The position numbers were made by a program, and so were the translations under genes. A model generated the notes under the pieces. It ran no database searches and was not told the origin of the DNA. It worked only from the letters and a program-made list of their open reading frames with translations. Shown here piece by piece: positions 14,655 to 22,241 of a DNA stretch of 64,000 nucleotides (positions within the stretch are counted from its first letter, which is position 1; each line of letters opens with the position of its first letter). The stretch covers positions 310,001-374,000 of the forward strand of contig NZ_JACHGY010000001.1 in NCBI RefSeq assembly GCF_014207595.1. The letters are read 5' to 3'. Origin of the DNA: Algisphaera agarilytica (lineage in GTDB: Bacteria; Planctomycetota; Phycisphaerae; Phycisphaerales; Phycisphaeraceae).

Positions 14655-15443
14655 TCAGCTGCTGGCGCTGGTGTAGTGGCGCAGGGCGAAGCGCCAGAAC
14701 CACCGGGACAGGAGCAGCAGGCCCACCGCGACGCCGAGCGCAGCAAGCAAGGCGGTCGAGCCCGCGTCGCCGGTGACGAGTTGCGCGGGCACGGTGGTCA
14801 TGAAGGCGACGGGCAGGATGAACGTGAAGAAGATGCGGTAGGCGTGGGGGTAGGCGGTCACGGGGTACCGCCCCGCTTCGAGCAGCGACTGCATCGCGAT
14901 CGTGATGTTGTTGAGCTTCACGAACCAGATCGTCAGCGTCGAGAGCAGGTAGCCCAGGGCGTAGACGATCACGAAGCCGATGAGCATCGGGGGGATGAAA
15001 CGCAGGAGGCCGAGGAAGCCGACCGACGGGTCGAGCTGCGACCAGGCGAACACCGCCAGCGCCACGCCCAGCACCAGGTTGGGCACGCCCCAGATCTTCA
15101 CGTGGCGGACCGACAGCCAGAACTGCGTGTCGATGGGTTTGAGCAGGACGAAGTCGAGCGTGCCTTCGCGGACCATCTCGCCGACCTGTTGGCGGTTGGG
15201 CGCGAGCAGGGTGTTTTGCAAGCCGTCGAGCAGCGTGTAGGCCGCGACGACGAGCAGCGCCTCGGGCCAGGTCCACCCGCCGAGTTGGTAGCCGGTGCGA
15301 AAGAGCGACCAGAGCACGAAGACCGCGCCCGCCAGGCCGAGCGAGCTCTGGATCGCGGTGAGCACGAAGTTGGCGCGGTACTCCATCTCGGCGGAGACCG
15401 AGGTGGTCCAGAAGAGGCGGAGAGTTTGGGCGTAGCGTTTCAT
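14655..15443 (-). CDS. ABC-2 family transporter permease
   Basis: A 262-residue inner-membrane protein with about six membrane segments, starting MKRYAQTLRLFWTTSVSAEMEYRANF. The early cytosolic helix with WTTSVSAEMEYR and later VREGTLDFVLLKPIDTQFWL match the DUF990/ABC-2 permeases that pair with an ATPase such as the 16418 product. It is the last gene of a three-gene operon (ATPase, permease, permease). Substrate is unknown; drug or polymer export is usual for the family. A palindromic 8-bp periodic array begins exactly at its start codon. Confidence 0.85.
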   Translation of the reverse strand: MKRYAQTLRLFWTTSVSAEMEYRANFVLTAIQSSLGLAGAVFVLWSLFRTGYQLGGWTWPEALLVVAAYTLLDGLQNTLLAPNRQQVGEMVREGTLDFVLLKPIDTQFWLSVRHVKIWGVPNLVLGVALAVFAWSQLDPSVGFLGLLRFIPPMLIGFVIVYALGYLLSTLTIWFVKLNNITIAMQSLLEAGRYPVTAYPHAYRIFFTFILPVAFMTTVPAQLVTGDAGSTALLAALGVAVGLLLLSRWFWRFALRHYTSASS

Positions 15444-15518
15444 TTGGTGATTTTGTGATTTGGCGATTTAGTGATTGAATTGAAATCGCAAAATCACGAA
15501 ATCACCCAATCGCCAAAT
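15442..15518. repeat. Octamer-periodic inverted repeat in ABC operon
   Basis: Left arm 15442-15476 consists of four 8-base units of the type nnTGATTT or nnCGATTT; right arm 15484-15518 is the inverse. The two 35-base arms match at 28 of 35 positions as inverted repeats. The left arm overlaps the ATG of the downstream permease. Confidence 0.85.
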
Positions 15519-15520
15519 GC

Positions 15521-16342
15521 CTACGCTCCCATCGCCGAGTAGTGTTTCAGACCCTTGCGCCACAGCCAGCGGTTGATGAGCCACAGCACCACGATCCACC
15601 CCGCCAGCGTCGCGAAGCCGCGCACCAGATCCACCTCGCCCCCGGCGATCAGCGTGGCGGGCAGCCAGACCATGTACGGGAATGGCGTCCAGAGCACCGC
15701 CTCCCGCGCCGCGTCCGGCATCACCTGCAACGGCACCACCAGCCCCGACAAAAACGTGTACGGGATCATCGTCAACGAATCGATCGCGCTGACCCGCTCC
15801 AACCAAAACGCCAGGAGCGCGATCGTGTACTGAAGCAGAAACCGCAGCAAGAACGCCGCGTAACACGCCACGACCGCCAGGATCACCCGCCACCACGCGG
15901 GCAACCACATGCCCGGGTCTTCCTCGCTGCCCCACAGCGCCTGCGGCTGGATGAAGAAGCACAAGCCCACCAGCAACACCCCGAACGGCCAACGCGCCAT
16001 CTGCTCACCCAACAACTCCGTGATGTACCGCACCATCGGATCGATCGGGTGCAGCAGCAACGGCGAAAGCTTGCCGCTCACCACGTGATACTCAAACTCG
16101 TAGATCACCCACACAATCGTGAGCTGGCGGATCGCAAAGACCGCGATGAAGTACCGCGCCGCGTCCACCGCGGTGAACCCCGGGAACTGGCCGCTGTTCC
16201 CCGCTTCGACCCACACGCCCATCATGATCAGCGGCAGCGACGTCGCGATCGCCCACAGAAAAATCTCCGCCCGGTACTGGCACATGAACGCGTACCAGGT
16301 GGTCAAAAAGGTGCGGAGGGTGCGGGCGGTGTAGGCGGACAT
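15521..16342 (-). CDS. ABC-2 family transporter permease
   Basis: A 273-residue inner-membrane protein, six predicted membrane segments, with N-terminal FLTTWYAFMCQYRAEIFLW and the motif EFEYHVVSGKLSPLLLHPIDPMV that corresponds to the VREGTLDFVLLKPID segment of its partner. The two probably form a heterodimeric channel driven by the ATPase encoded upstream. The start is 75 bases after the ATPase stop, and that spacer contains a heptamer array at 16354-16388. Confidence 0.86.
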   Translation of the reverse strand: MSAYTARTLRTFLTTWYAFMCQYRAEIFLWAIATSLPLIMMGVWVEAGNSGQFPGFTAVDAARYFIAVFAIRQLTIVWVIYEFEYHVVSGKLSPLLLHPIDPMVRYITELLGEQMARWPFGVLLVGLCFFIQPQALWGSEEDPGMWLPAWWRVILAVVACYAAFLLRFLLQYTIALLAFWLERVSAIDSLTMIPYTFLSGLVVPLQVMPDAAREAVLWTPFPYMVWLPATLIAGGEVDLVRGFATLAGWIVVLWLINRWLWRKGLKHYSAMGA

Positions 16343-16353
16343 GAGGGGAAGGA

Positions 16354-16388
16354 GTTGGGAGTTAGGGGTTTGGAGTTGGGAGTTGGGA
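16354..16388. repeat. Heptamer array upstream of ABC permease
   Basis: Five consecutive 7-base units of the type GTTGGGA, with variants GTTAGGG and GTTTGGA, ending 12 bases before the permease start. On the coding strand it reads as C/A/T-rich TCCCAAC units. Confidence 0.88.
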
Positions 16389-16417
16389 CGAAGCGTCGCG
16401 GCTCTGCCGCGCGAAAT

Positions 16418-17428
16418 TCAGGTCACCGCAGCGTCGGTCGCCTCGGGCGTCGTTTTCCCCGAATCAAACAGCCGCGCAATCACATCCTCGATCGGCGGGT
16501 CGGCAATCGTCAGGTCGGCAACCTCCAACTCGCCCAGCAGCCGCGTCACGGTGTCGGTCAATACCTCGCGTTGCACGAGCAGGCGGACCTGGTTGCCGTC
16601 GTTGGATTCGATCTCGCCGTAGGCAGACAGCACGTCATCAGCGACGGGCGCGCCGAGGTCCAGCCGGACCTCGCGCAGCGGCGCGAAGCGTTGGATCACG
16701 CCGTCGAGCGTGCCGTCGTAGAGGATCGTGCCTTTGTCGATCACCACGACACGTTCACACAGCGCGGTGATGTCGGCCATGTAGTGGCTGGTGAGCAAAA
16801 TGCTCGCGCCGTGCTCGGCGTTGTACTGCTGCAAAAACTCACGCACCGCGGTCTGCGCGTTCACATCCAGCCCGAGCGTCGGCTCGTCCAGAAACAACAC
16901 CTTGGGGTGGTGCAGCAACGCCGCGACGAGTTCGCACTTCATCCGCTGGCCCAGCGACAGCTTCCGCACCGGCTGGGTGAGTTCTTTGTCGAGCTCGAGC
17001 AGCGAGGCAAACGCCTTGATCCGCCGATCCGCTTCGTCTTCGGGGATCGCGTACACCGCGGCGTTCACGCGTAGCGAATCCATCGCGGGCAGGTCCCAGA
17101 GCAGTTGTTGCTTGTTGCCCATCACCAGCGTGATCTGCCGGAGGAAGTCCGCCCGGCGTTTGAACGGCTCGTGGTCGAGCACGCGCACCTGGCCCGCCGA
17201 GGGGTGGATCAGCCCGGTCAGCATCTTGATCGCGGTGGTCTTGCCCGCGCCGTTGGGGCCGAGGAACCCGACGATCTCGCCCGGCTGGATGTCGAACGAG
17301 ATGTCGCGCACCGCTTCGATGTCGCGGTGCTTGCGTTTGACGAAGTGTTTGACGGTGCCCACGAAGCCCGGCTGCTTGTCCGCGACGCGGTAGGTCTTGC
17401 TGAGTTGCTGCACAGAAACGATGGGCAT
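16418..17428 (-). CDS. ABC transporter ATP-binding protein
   Basis: A 336-residue ATPase of the ABC-2 exporter class. Walker A GPNGAGKTT is near residue 60, a Q-loop follows in VMGNKQQLLWDLP, the signature is LSLGQRMKCEL, and Walker B is KVLFLDEPTLGLD with the switch histidine in LLTSHYMADI. The N-terminal insertion KHFVKRKHRDIEAV is typical of the group paired with DUF990 permeases. The last 100 residues form the usual C-terminal regulatory domain. It is the first gene of the operon with the two permeases. Confidence 0.93.
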   Translation of the reverse strand: MPIVSVQQLSKTYRVADKQPGFVGTVKHFVKRKHRDIEAVRDISFDIQPGEIVGFLGPNGAGKTTAIKMLTGLIHPSAGQVRVLDHEPFKRRADFLRQITLVMGNKQQLLWDLPAMDSLRVNAAVYAIPEDEADRRIKAFASLLELDKELTQPVRKLSLGQRMKCELVAALLHHPKVLFLDEPTLGLDVNAQTAVREFLQQYNAEHGASILLTSHYMADITALCERVVVIDKGTILYDGTLDGVIQRFAPLREVRLDLGAPVADDVLSAYGEIESNDGNQVRLLVQREVLTDTVTRLLGELEVADLTIADPPIEDVIARLFDSGKTTPEATDAAVT

Positions 17429-17511
17429 GGCGGGATTGTACTCAGGATGAATCGCCCGCCGACAGCTCGTTACAGATTATTGAGATTTCGATTGAGCGCC
17501 ACGGAATTTAT

Positions 17512-17611
17512 CCCCCTCCCTTGAGGGAGGGGCTAGGGGAGGGTGCCGAGTCATCGAACGTCAACGGAAACTCGGCACCCCCACCCGGCCTCCCCCTCAA
17601 GGGGGAGGAGT
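17512..17611. repeat. 100-bp palindromic repeat, family F (copy 1)
   Basis: Begins CCCCCTCCCTTGAGGGAGG, contains an inner inverted repeat GGGTGCCGAGT/ACTCGGCACCC, and ends CTCCCCCTCAAGGGGGAGGA. The same layout and length recur at 32634-32731. No gene is inside; it lies between the ABC operon promoter and the end of hpnE. Confidence 0.85.
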
Positions 17612-17644
17612 GAAGACATCATCAGCCGTTGCGCAACCGATGGG

Positions 17645-19015
17645 TTATGGAGATTTCACCGCACGGGCCGCGGCGAACCCGCTGCGGGCAGCGCCTTCCA
17701 TCGTGGCGGGCCAACCCGTTGCGCACCAGTCGCCCGCCAACAGCAGATTCGCTATCGGGCCGCTCGTCTCCGGGCGCAGCGCATCCACCCCCGGCACGCA
17801 CGAAAACGTCGCCCGGCGTTCCTTGATCACCCGCCCTTCCACCAACTCCGCCTCCGCACAGCCCGGCACAAGCCGGTGCAGTTCTTTCATCGCCACGTCG
17901 AGAATCTCTGCGTTGGGTTGGTCGACCAGATCGTGTGCCGCACTGACCACGCCGTGCAGGTGCTGCACGCCTCCATCGTCGGTGCCCTGGTCGAAGACCC
18001 AGTGCAACGGCGAACCCGTCAGCGCGATATGTGGCAGCGTCATCGTCGGCCCACCGCCGGGCGAACGCACCCACAGATGCAACCCCACAATCGGGCTGAC
18101 TTCCAACTCACCCAACCGTTGCAGTCGCGGATCGTCCGTCTTCATCGCCTCGCCCACCACACGATCCAGCACGTCAAACGGCAACGCCGAGACATAGGTA
18201 TCTGCCTCGAGCCGAGTCCCGTCGTTGAGCACCACGCCCCGTACCGTTTGCGATACCGCGTCGTAGTCCAACGACTTGGCCGATGCCTGCAACACCGTGC
18301 CGCCGTGCTTCGAGATGATCGTCTCGGCCGGGTCGTACAGCCCGACCAACGGCACGTCACTCAGCCCCATCTCGTAGCCGGAGTTCGTTTCGAGGAAGCC
18401 CTCGCGGAACACCTGCAGCGCATAACCCGCCGCGACACGATCCAGCGTTTCGTTGCACGCCCCCACCACCACCGGCTCCCAGAATCGCTCGATCGCACGC
18501 GCAGTCTGTTTACGTTTCGTCAACCAATCCGCAAAGCTCTCGGCGTTCACCCGATCGCGGTCCTCGGGTTTGGGCGGCGACCAAAACACCTCGTGCATCG
18601 CCCGGGCGATGCCGAACTTGTCGCGCAAGGACAGCCCTTTCAGTGTGAGGAACGGCAATGCGAAGTGCGTCGGCGCGGGCAGCCGGGTCGCTTGCAGCGA
18701 CGCACGCGTGCCGTTGGCGTGCACAAAGTCGAACTTGCGATGCCAAACCATCCGCTCGGCCACGCCCAGCGTTTCATAGAGCTCCAGCAACGCGGTACAG
18801 CAGCGCATCACCACGTGTTGGCAGTTGTCCAGCATCTGCCCCGACGACGGATCGGGGATGCTCGTCGCCCGCCCGCCCAGGCGCGGCCGCATCTCCACCA
18901 GCGTCACCCGCACCCCCGCCTCGGCCAAGCGCACCGCCGCCGCGATCCCCGCGACCCCTCCGCCGAGGACGACGGCGGATTTCGGATTGGGGATTTCGGA
19001 TGGCGGGGTTGTCAT
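17645..19015 (-). CDS. hpnE: Hydroxysqualene dehydroxylase
   Basis: HpnE is the FAD-dependent enzyme that reduces hydroxysqualene to squalene, third step of the HpnCDE route. The product has the dinucleotide-binding motif VVLGGGVAGIAAAVRLAEAG, the MRPRLGGRATS loop, the family segment MLDNCQHVVMRCC, and a C-terminal FAD segment LLLAGDWCATGWPATMEGA. I start at the ATG at 19015, giving 456 residues; an ATG at 19063 is possible. Codons 5-13 are made of a heptamer repeat (18977-19004) that encodes SEIPNPKS, an addition not expected in the family. It is third in order after hpnC and hpnD. Confidence 0.9.
   Translation of the reverse strand: MTTPPSEIPNPKSAVVLGGGVAGIAAAVRLAEAGVRVTLVEMRPRLGGRATSIPDPSSGQMLDNCQHVVMRCCTALLELYETLGVAERMVWHRKFDFVHANGTRASLQATRLPAPTHFALPFLTLKGLSLRDKFGIARAMHEVFWSPPKPEDRDRVNAESFADWLTKRKQTARAIERFWEPVVVGACNETLDRVAAGYALQVFREGFLETNSGYEMGLSDVPLVGLYDPAETIISKHGGTVLQASAKSLDYDAVSQTVRGVVLNDGTRLEADTYVSALPFDVLDRVVGEAMKTDDPRLQRLGELEVSPIVGLHLWVRSPGGGPTMTLPHIALTGSPLHWVFDQGTDDGGVQHLHGVVSAAHDLVDQPNAEILDVAMKELHRLVPGCAEAELVEGRVIKERRATFSCVPGVDALRPETSGPIANLLLAGDWCATGWPATMEGAARSGFAAARAVKSP
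18977..19004. repeat. Heptamer array inside the hpnE start region
   Basis: Four 7-base units, GGATTTC and GGATTGG alternating and ending GGATGGC, on the plus strand. Translated in the hpnE frame as part of the N-terminus. Confidence 0.85.
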
Positions 19016-19051
19016 TTGAGGCCAAGTCTCCGCGGATGCTCGCATTGCGAT

Positions 19052-19079
19052 ATCCGAAATCATAAATCCGAAATCCGAA
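19052..19079. repeat. Heptamer array upstream of hpnE
   Basis: Four 7-base units, three of them ATCCGAA and one ATCATAA, 37 bases before the chosen hpnE start. Confidence 0.85.
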
Positions 19080-19088
19080 GTTGTTTTT

Positions 19089-19964
19089 TCACCCCCACGA
19101 ACGCTTGAGCTTCGCCCCCGCCACCACCGCGAGCTTCGTGTGCAGCGGCAGGCTCACGCGTTTGTGCAGCACCTTCTCGGGGTTCTCGGCGATGCGGTCC
19201 AGCAGCACGCGGTAGGTCCGCATGATCGCCCAACACGTCGATCGGCAGTCAGGCTCGAGGTGGCGCTCGAGCGTGGCTGACATCTCGTAGTAGCTCCGGG
19301 CCCGCTCGAGTTGGAACTGCATCAGCCGGGTAAACGATTGGCCGCCCTCGCCCAGGCGGATCTGCTCCGGGGTCACGCCGAACCGCGTGAGGTCTTCCAC
19401 GGGCAGGTAGCACCGGCCGCGCTCGGCATCCTCCGCCAGGTCACGCAGCACGTTGGTCAGTTGCAAGGCCACGCCGCGGTACTCCGCCAGCTTCGCGACC
19501 GCCGGATCGCCGTCGTCGCCCCACACCTTCACGCAGGTCAACCCCACCGTCGACGCCACGCGGTAGCAGTAGCGATACAAATCCTCAAACGTCTGGCACG
19601 ACACCGGCTGCAGGTCGCTCCGCTGCCCGTCAAGCATGGTGTAGAGGTGCTCACCCGGCAGGGCATACGTCTCCACCGTGTCGCGGAACGCCGGCCAGAT
19701 CGGGCCCGCCGGCAACGGCTGGGCGGGGTCCATCGCCGCAGCGGTCTCTTCGTGGAACACAGTGAGTTGATCCGCCGAATCGTCCCCCGGCTCACAGTCG
19801 TCGGCCAGGTCGTCGGCCGCCCGCATCCACGCATAAACCGCATAGATCGCCGAGCGTTTGGGCTCGGGCGTCAGACTCATGCCGCGGTAAAAATTCCCGG
19901 CGGCCCGCCGCGCCACGGCCCGGCAATGTTCATAGGAGGCAACCACTTCGGAGGAGACAGTCAT
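19089..19964 (-). CDS. hpnD: Presqualene diphosphate synthase
   Basis: HpnD condenses two farnesyl diphosphates to presqualene diphosphate, first step of the bacterial squalene route. From the ATG at 19964 (MTVSSEVVASYEHC) the product has 291 residues. Signatures are FYRGMSLTPEPKRSAIYAVYAW, the first aspartate motif DDLADD, and the second NVLRDLAEDAERGRCYLP. I reject the upstream extension to 20084 because it enters the intergenic repeat region and lacks family residues. It lies between hpnC and hpnE in the order C-D-E, all on the minus strand. Confidence 0.92.
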   Translation of the reverse strand: MTVSSEVVASYEHCRAVARRAAGNFYRGMSLTPEPKRSAIYAVYAWMRAADDLADDCEPGDDSADQLTVFHEETAAAMDPAQPLPAGPIWPAFRDTVETYALPGEHLYTMLDGQRSDLQPVSCQTFEDLYRYCYRVASTVGLTCVKVWGDDGDPAVAKLAEYRGVALQLTNVLRDLAEDAERGRCYLPVEDLTRFGVTPEQIRLGEGGQSFTRLMQFQLERARSYYEMSATLERHLEPDCRSTCWAIMRTYRVLLDRIAENPEKVLHKRVSLPLHTKLAVVAGAKLKRSWG

Positions 19965-20070
19965 AATCACACCGGTGAAGTCTAGGCCGAACACTACCGG
20001 CCGACATTCCGATCCGCAGGCCGTTACAGCGTACCCGGTTTCACGCCCCAACAACGCGCCCGCCAGCACT

Positions 20071-20141
20071 CGTAGGTCAGGCATGCTTGCCTGACATCGG
20101 GAAACAGAAGCACCGCGTCAGGCAGGCATGCCTGACCTACG
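20071..20141. repeat. Paired inverted repeat, family C
   Basis: CGTAGGTCAGGCATGCTTGC at 20071-20090 is answered by GGCATGCCTGACCTACG ending at 20141. Each arm also contains its own GTCAGGCA/TGCCTGAC hairpin. It occupies most of the hpnC-hpnD spacer. Confidence 0.85.
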
Positions 20142-20154
20142 GATCTCACCTCCG

Positions 20155-21168
20155 CTACCCGCCGAACACGCGTCCCGCCAGCACACGCAACATCAACTTC
20201 GCCTTGGTCAGGTTGCCGATCACCGGCCGCTGGGTCCACGTGTCGTAGCGCAGCCGTTCGATCTTCCGCAGCACCGTCTCCCCGCCCAGCGTGTAGAGCT
20301 TCAGGTCGCTGCGGACCCGCGGCCCCACCACCGGCCAGAGCTGCCTCCCTTCCTCAAACAACGGCCAGGTCTTCTGCACCAACGCGTGCAGCGTGGCGCG
20401 ATACGCCGGCATCAATTCGCCCAACCCGCCCGAGGCCTTGCCCAGGCCCGAGTTGGCGAGGGCAGCGGTCCCGCACGCGGCGCAGCGCACCGCTTCGTCG
20501 AGGCGGGTGAGTCGGACCATCGCTTCGAGTTCCAGGCCGTGGACCGTCGCGAGGTCCGCCGGGATGTAGACCCGGTCGCGTTCGAGGATGTCGCGCCGAA
20601 CGTCCTGCCAGAAGTTGGCCAGCTGCAAGGCGGTGCACGTCGCGTCGGCGAGTTGGTCCGCTTCGTCGTCGTGCGTGCCGTACAGCCGAAGCACCAGTCG
20701 GCCGACGGGGTTCGCGCTGCGCGTGCAGTAGTCCAGCACCTGGTCCCAGGTCTCGTAGCGTTTCTGGTACTGGTCCTGCGTGAACGCGGAGATCAGGTCC
20801 GCGAAGGGTTGCTGGGGCAGGTCGTGCTTCTGGATCGTTTCGTGCAGCGCAACGAACACCGGGTGGCGTGGCTCGCCCCGGTAACAGCGCTCCAGCTCGT
20901 CGGACCACCACTCGAGTAGCTCGATGCCGCGCGAAGGGTCGTCGCCCTCGGCCCGCTCATCGCCCAAGTCGTCCGCCCAGCGGCAGAAGGCGTAGACCGC
21001 GTGAAAATCGTCTCGCAGCTCGCGGGGCAGAAATCGGCTGGCGACGGAGAAATTCTCGTGGTTGGCCCGTGTCATGGCCTGGGTGTACTCGCGGGCCTGG
21101 GCCGGCGAGAGGGCGTCGCTGCGGTCCGGGCCGTAGGTCTCGAGTTCCTGGATGATCGGGCGTGGCAT
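20155..21168 (-). CDS. hpnC: Hydroxysqualene synthase
   Basis: HpnC converts presqualene diphosphate to hydroxysqualene. The 337-residue product from the ATG at 21168 carries the HpnC marker NHENFSVASRFLP, the first aspartate motif ADDLGDE, and the second NFWQDVRRDILERDRVYIP. Starts ten residues further upstream (GTG at 21198 or internal ATGs) are possible; a GGGTGG sequence precedes them. It is the promoter-proximal gene of hpnCDE. No squalene-hopene cyclase is in the window, so whether the product is hopanoid or squalene-derived otherwise cannot be said. Confidence 0.92.
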   Translation of the reverse strand: MPRPIIQELETYGPDRSDALSPAQAREYTQAMTRANHENFSVASRFLPRELRDDFHAVYAFCRWADDLGDERAEGDDPSRGIELLEWWSDELERCYRGEPRHPVFVALHETIQKHDLPQQPFADLISAFTQDQYQKRYETWDQVLDYCTRSANPVGRLVLRLYGTHDDEADQLADATCTALQLANFWQDVRRDILERDRVYIPADLATVHGLELEAMVRLTRLDEAVRCAACGTAALANSGLGKASGGLGELMPAYRATLHALVQKTWPLFEEGRQLWPVVGPRVRSDLKLYTLGGETVLRKIERLRYDTWTQRPVIGNLTKAKLMLRVLAGRVFGG

Positions 21169-21357
21169 GGTAAAGACGGTCCGACCCATCATATCCACCC
21201 TGATAGCGGGGGCCCGGCCGATAACAGGCGGATGTGAGGGTTTGATGATGAATCCACCTAGGGAACATGCCGATGGTGAAGGGCCCGGAAATCTGGAGAA
21301 TACTGACCGCTTGGGTCGGCAGGACCTGCCGCTTCCACCCGAGAGAAAGTCAAGAGC

Positions 21358-21699
21358 ATGAAATCGATCAGCCCCCCCTTTTCCCCCGCGACGGCGTCGC
21401 TACGCCCGTTATCCCGTGAACGCGCCTCCTGGCGTTTCTCGGTCCAATGCCCCAAGGCCGAGCAGGTCATGCTCGTGACCGAGGACGAGGCGGGGATTAG
21501 CTCGTGGGCGCCGATGAACGCCGCCGACGACGGGGTGGGCACGTGGCACCTCGACATCCCCGAGAACAGCGTGATCGGCCCGGTGCGTTACTACACCATC
21601 GAGGCCGGCTCGGTGCTGAACTGCGGCACCGCCGGTCTCAGCGCCACCCGCGTGCCGGGTTACCCCAACGCCGACAGCACGCTCGCCGCCACGGCGTAA
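21358..21699 (+). CDS. Hypothetical protein, possible early-set/CBM48-like domain
   Basis: A 113-residue protein. After a 25-residue basic N-terminus, the segment FSVQCPKAEQVMLVTEDEAGISSWAPM followed by DGVGTWHLDIPEN resembles the beta-sandwich that precedes glycogen-branching or AMPK-type carbohydrate-binding domains (value-of-charge, W-x-P-M, then D-G-x-W). The C-terminus RVPGYPNADSTLAATA is unrelated. A free-standing domain like this could be regulatory. A strong terminator follows the stop. Moderate confidence that it is a real gene, low confidence in the fold. Confidence 0.6.
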   Translation: MKSISPPFSPATASLRPLSRERASWRFSVQCPKAEQVMLVTEDEAGISSWAPMNAADDGVGTWHLDIPENSVIGPVRYYTIEAGSVLNCGTAGLSATRVPGYPNADSTLAATA

Positions 21700-21731
21700 G
21701 ACACTCCCGGACGCTTCATCTAGATGCAACG

Positions 21732-21761
21732 ACGGCGGCTCCACGGCCGCCGTTATTTTTT
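21732..21761 (+). terminator. Intrinsic terminator
   Basis: ACGGCGGC (21732-21739) pairs with GCCGCCGT (21746-21753), followed by TATTTTTT. It ends the 21358-21699 gene and lies just before the convergent ybaB stop. Confidence 0.88.
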
Positions 21762-21768
21762 GGGCGGG

Positions 21769-22137
21769 TCAGCCGCCCATGAGCTGATCCATGCCCGGCA
21801 GGTTCAGCCCGCCGGTGACCGAGGCCATTTCGTCCTTGATCATGAGTTGGGCTTTGGCCATCGCGGCGTTGGTGGCCGAGGCGATGAGTTCCTCGACCAT
21901 GCCCTTGTCCGCTTCGGTGCCGCTGCCGACCAGCGCGGTGGTCATGGCGGGGTCGATGTGGACGCCGACGACGCGCAGGTGGCCGTTCACCGTCACCCGC
22001 ACCGCACCCGCCCCGGCGTCGGCCTCGGCGGTCTTGTTCTCGAGCTCGGCCTGCATGGCTTCAAACTTGGCTTTGATCTCACCCGCGTTGCCCATGAGGC
22101 CGGCGAGCTGCTTGAGGTTTTTCATTTGGTCGAACAT
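21769..22137 (-). CDS. ybaB: YbaB/EbfC-family nucleoid-associated protein
   Basis: A 122-residue DNA-binding protein of the YbaB/EbfC family. The start MFDQMKNLKQLAGLMGNAGEIKAKFEAMQAEL is the family N-terminal helix, followed by the strand region AVRVTVNGHLRVVGVHIDPAM and a C-terminal helix ending in a methionine/glycine-rich tail (GGLNLPGMDQLMGG). It follows dnaX on the same strand, the linkage seen in many bacteria (dnaX-ybaB). The spacer from dnaX holds a family A repeat that touches the dnaX stop and a heptamer array ending 4 bases before this ATG. Confidence 0.9.
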   Translation of the reverse strand: MFDQMKNLKQLAGLMGNAGEIKAKFEAMQAELENKTAEADAGAGAVRVTVNGHLRVVGVHIDPAMTTALVGSGTEADKGMVEELIASATNAAMAKAQLMIKDEMASVTGGLNLPGMDQLMGG

Positions 22138-22140
22138 GGC

Positions 22141-22176
22141 GGATTGGGGGCTTGGGTGTTGGGGGCTTGGGCTTGT
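22141..22176. repeat. Heptamer array upstream of ybaB
   Basis: About five units of the type GGGCTTG, GGTGTTG and GGATTGG (one unit of 8 bases), directly upstream of the ybaB start; C/A-rich on the coding strand. Confidence 0.78.
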
Positions 22177-22180
22177 GTGT

Positions 22181-22241
22181 GGTGGGCATTGCCTACCACG
22201 TACGTCACTTGTCATCGGCGGTGGGCGGTGCCCACCCTACG
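22181..22241. repeat. REP-like paired palindrome, family A (dnaX-ybaB spacer)
   Basis: GGTGGGCATTGCCTACCACG and GGTGGGCGGTGCCCACCCTA, separated by about 20 bases. The right end abuts the dnaX stop codon at 22242-22244. Confidence 0.85.
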
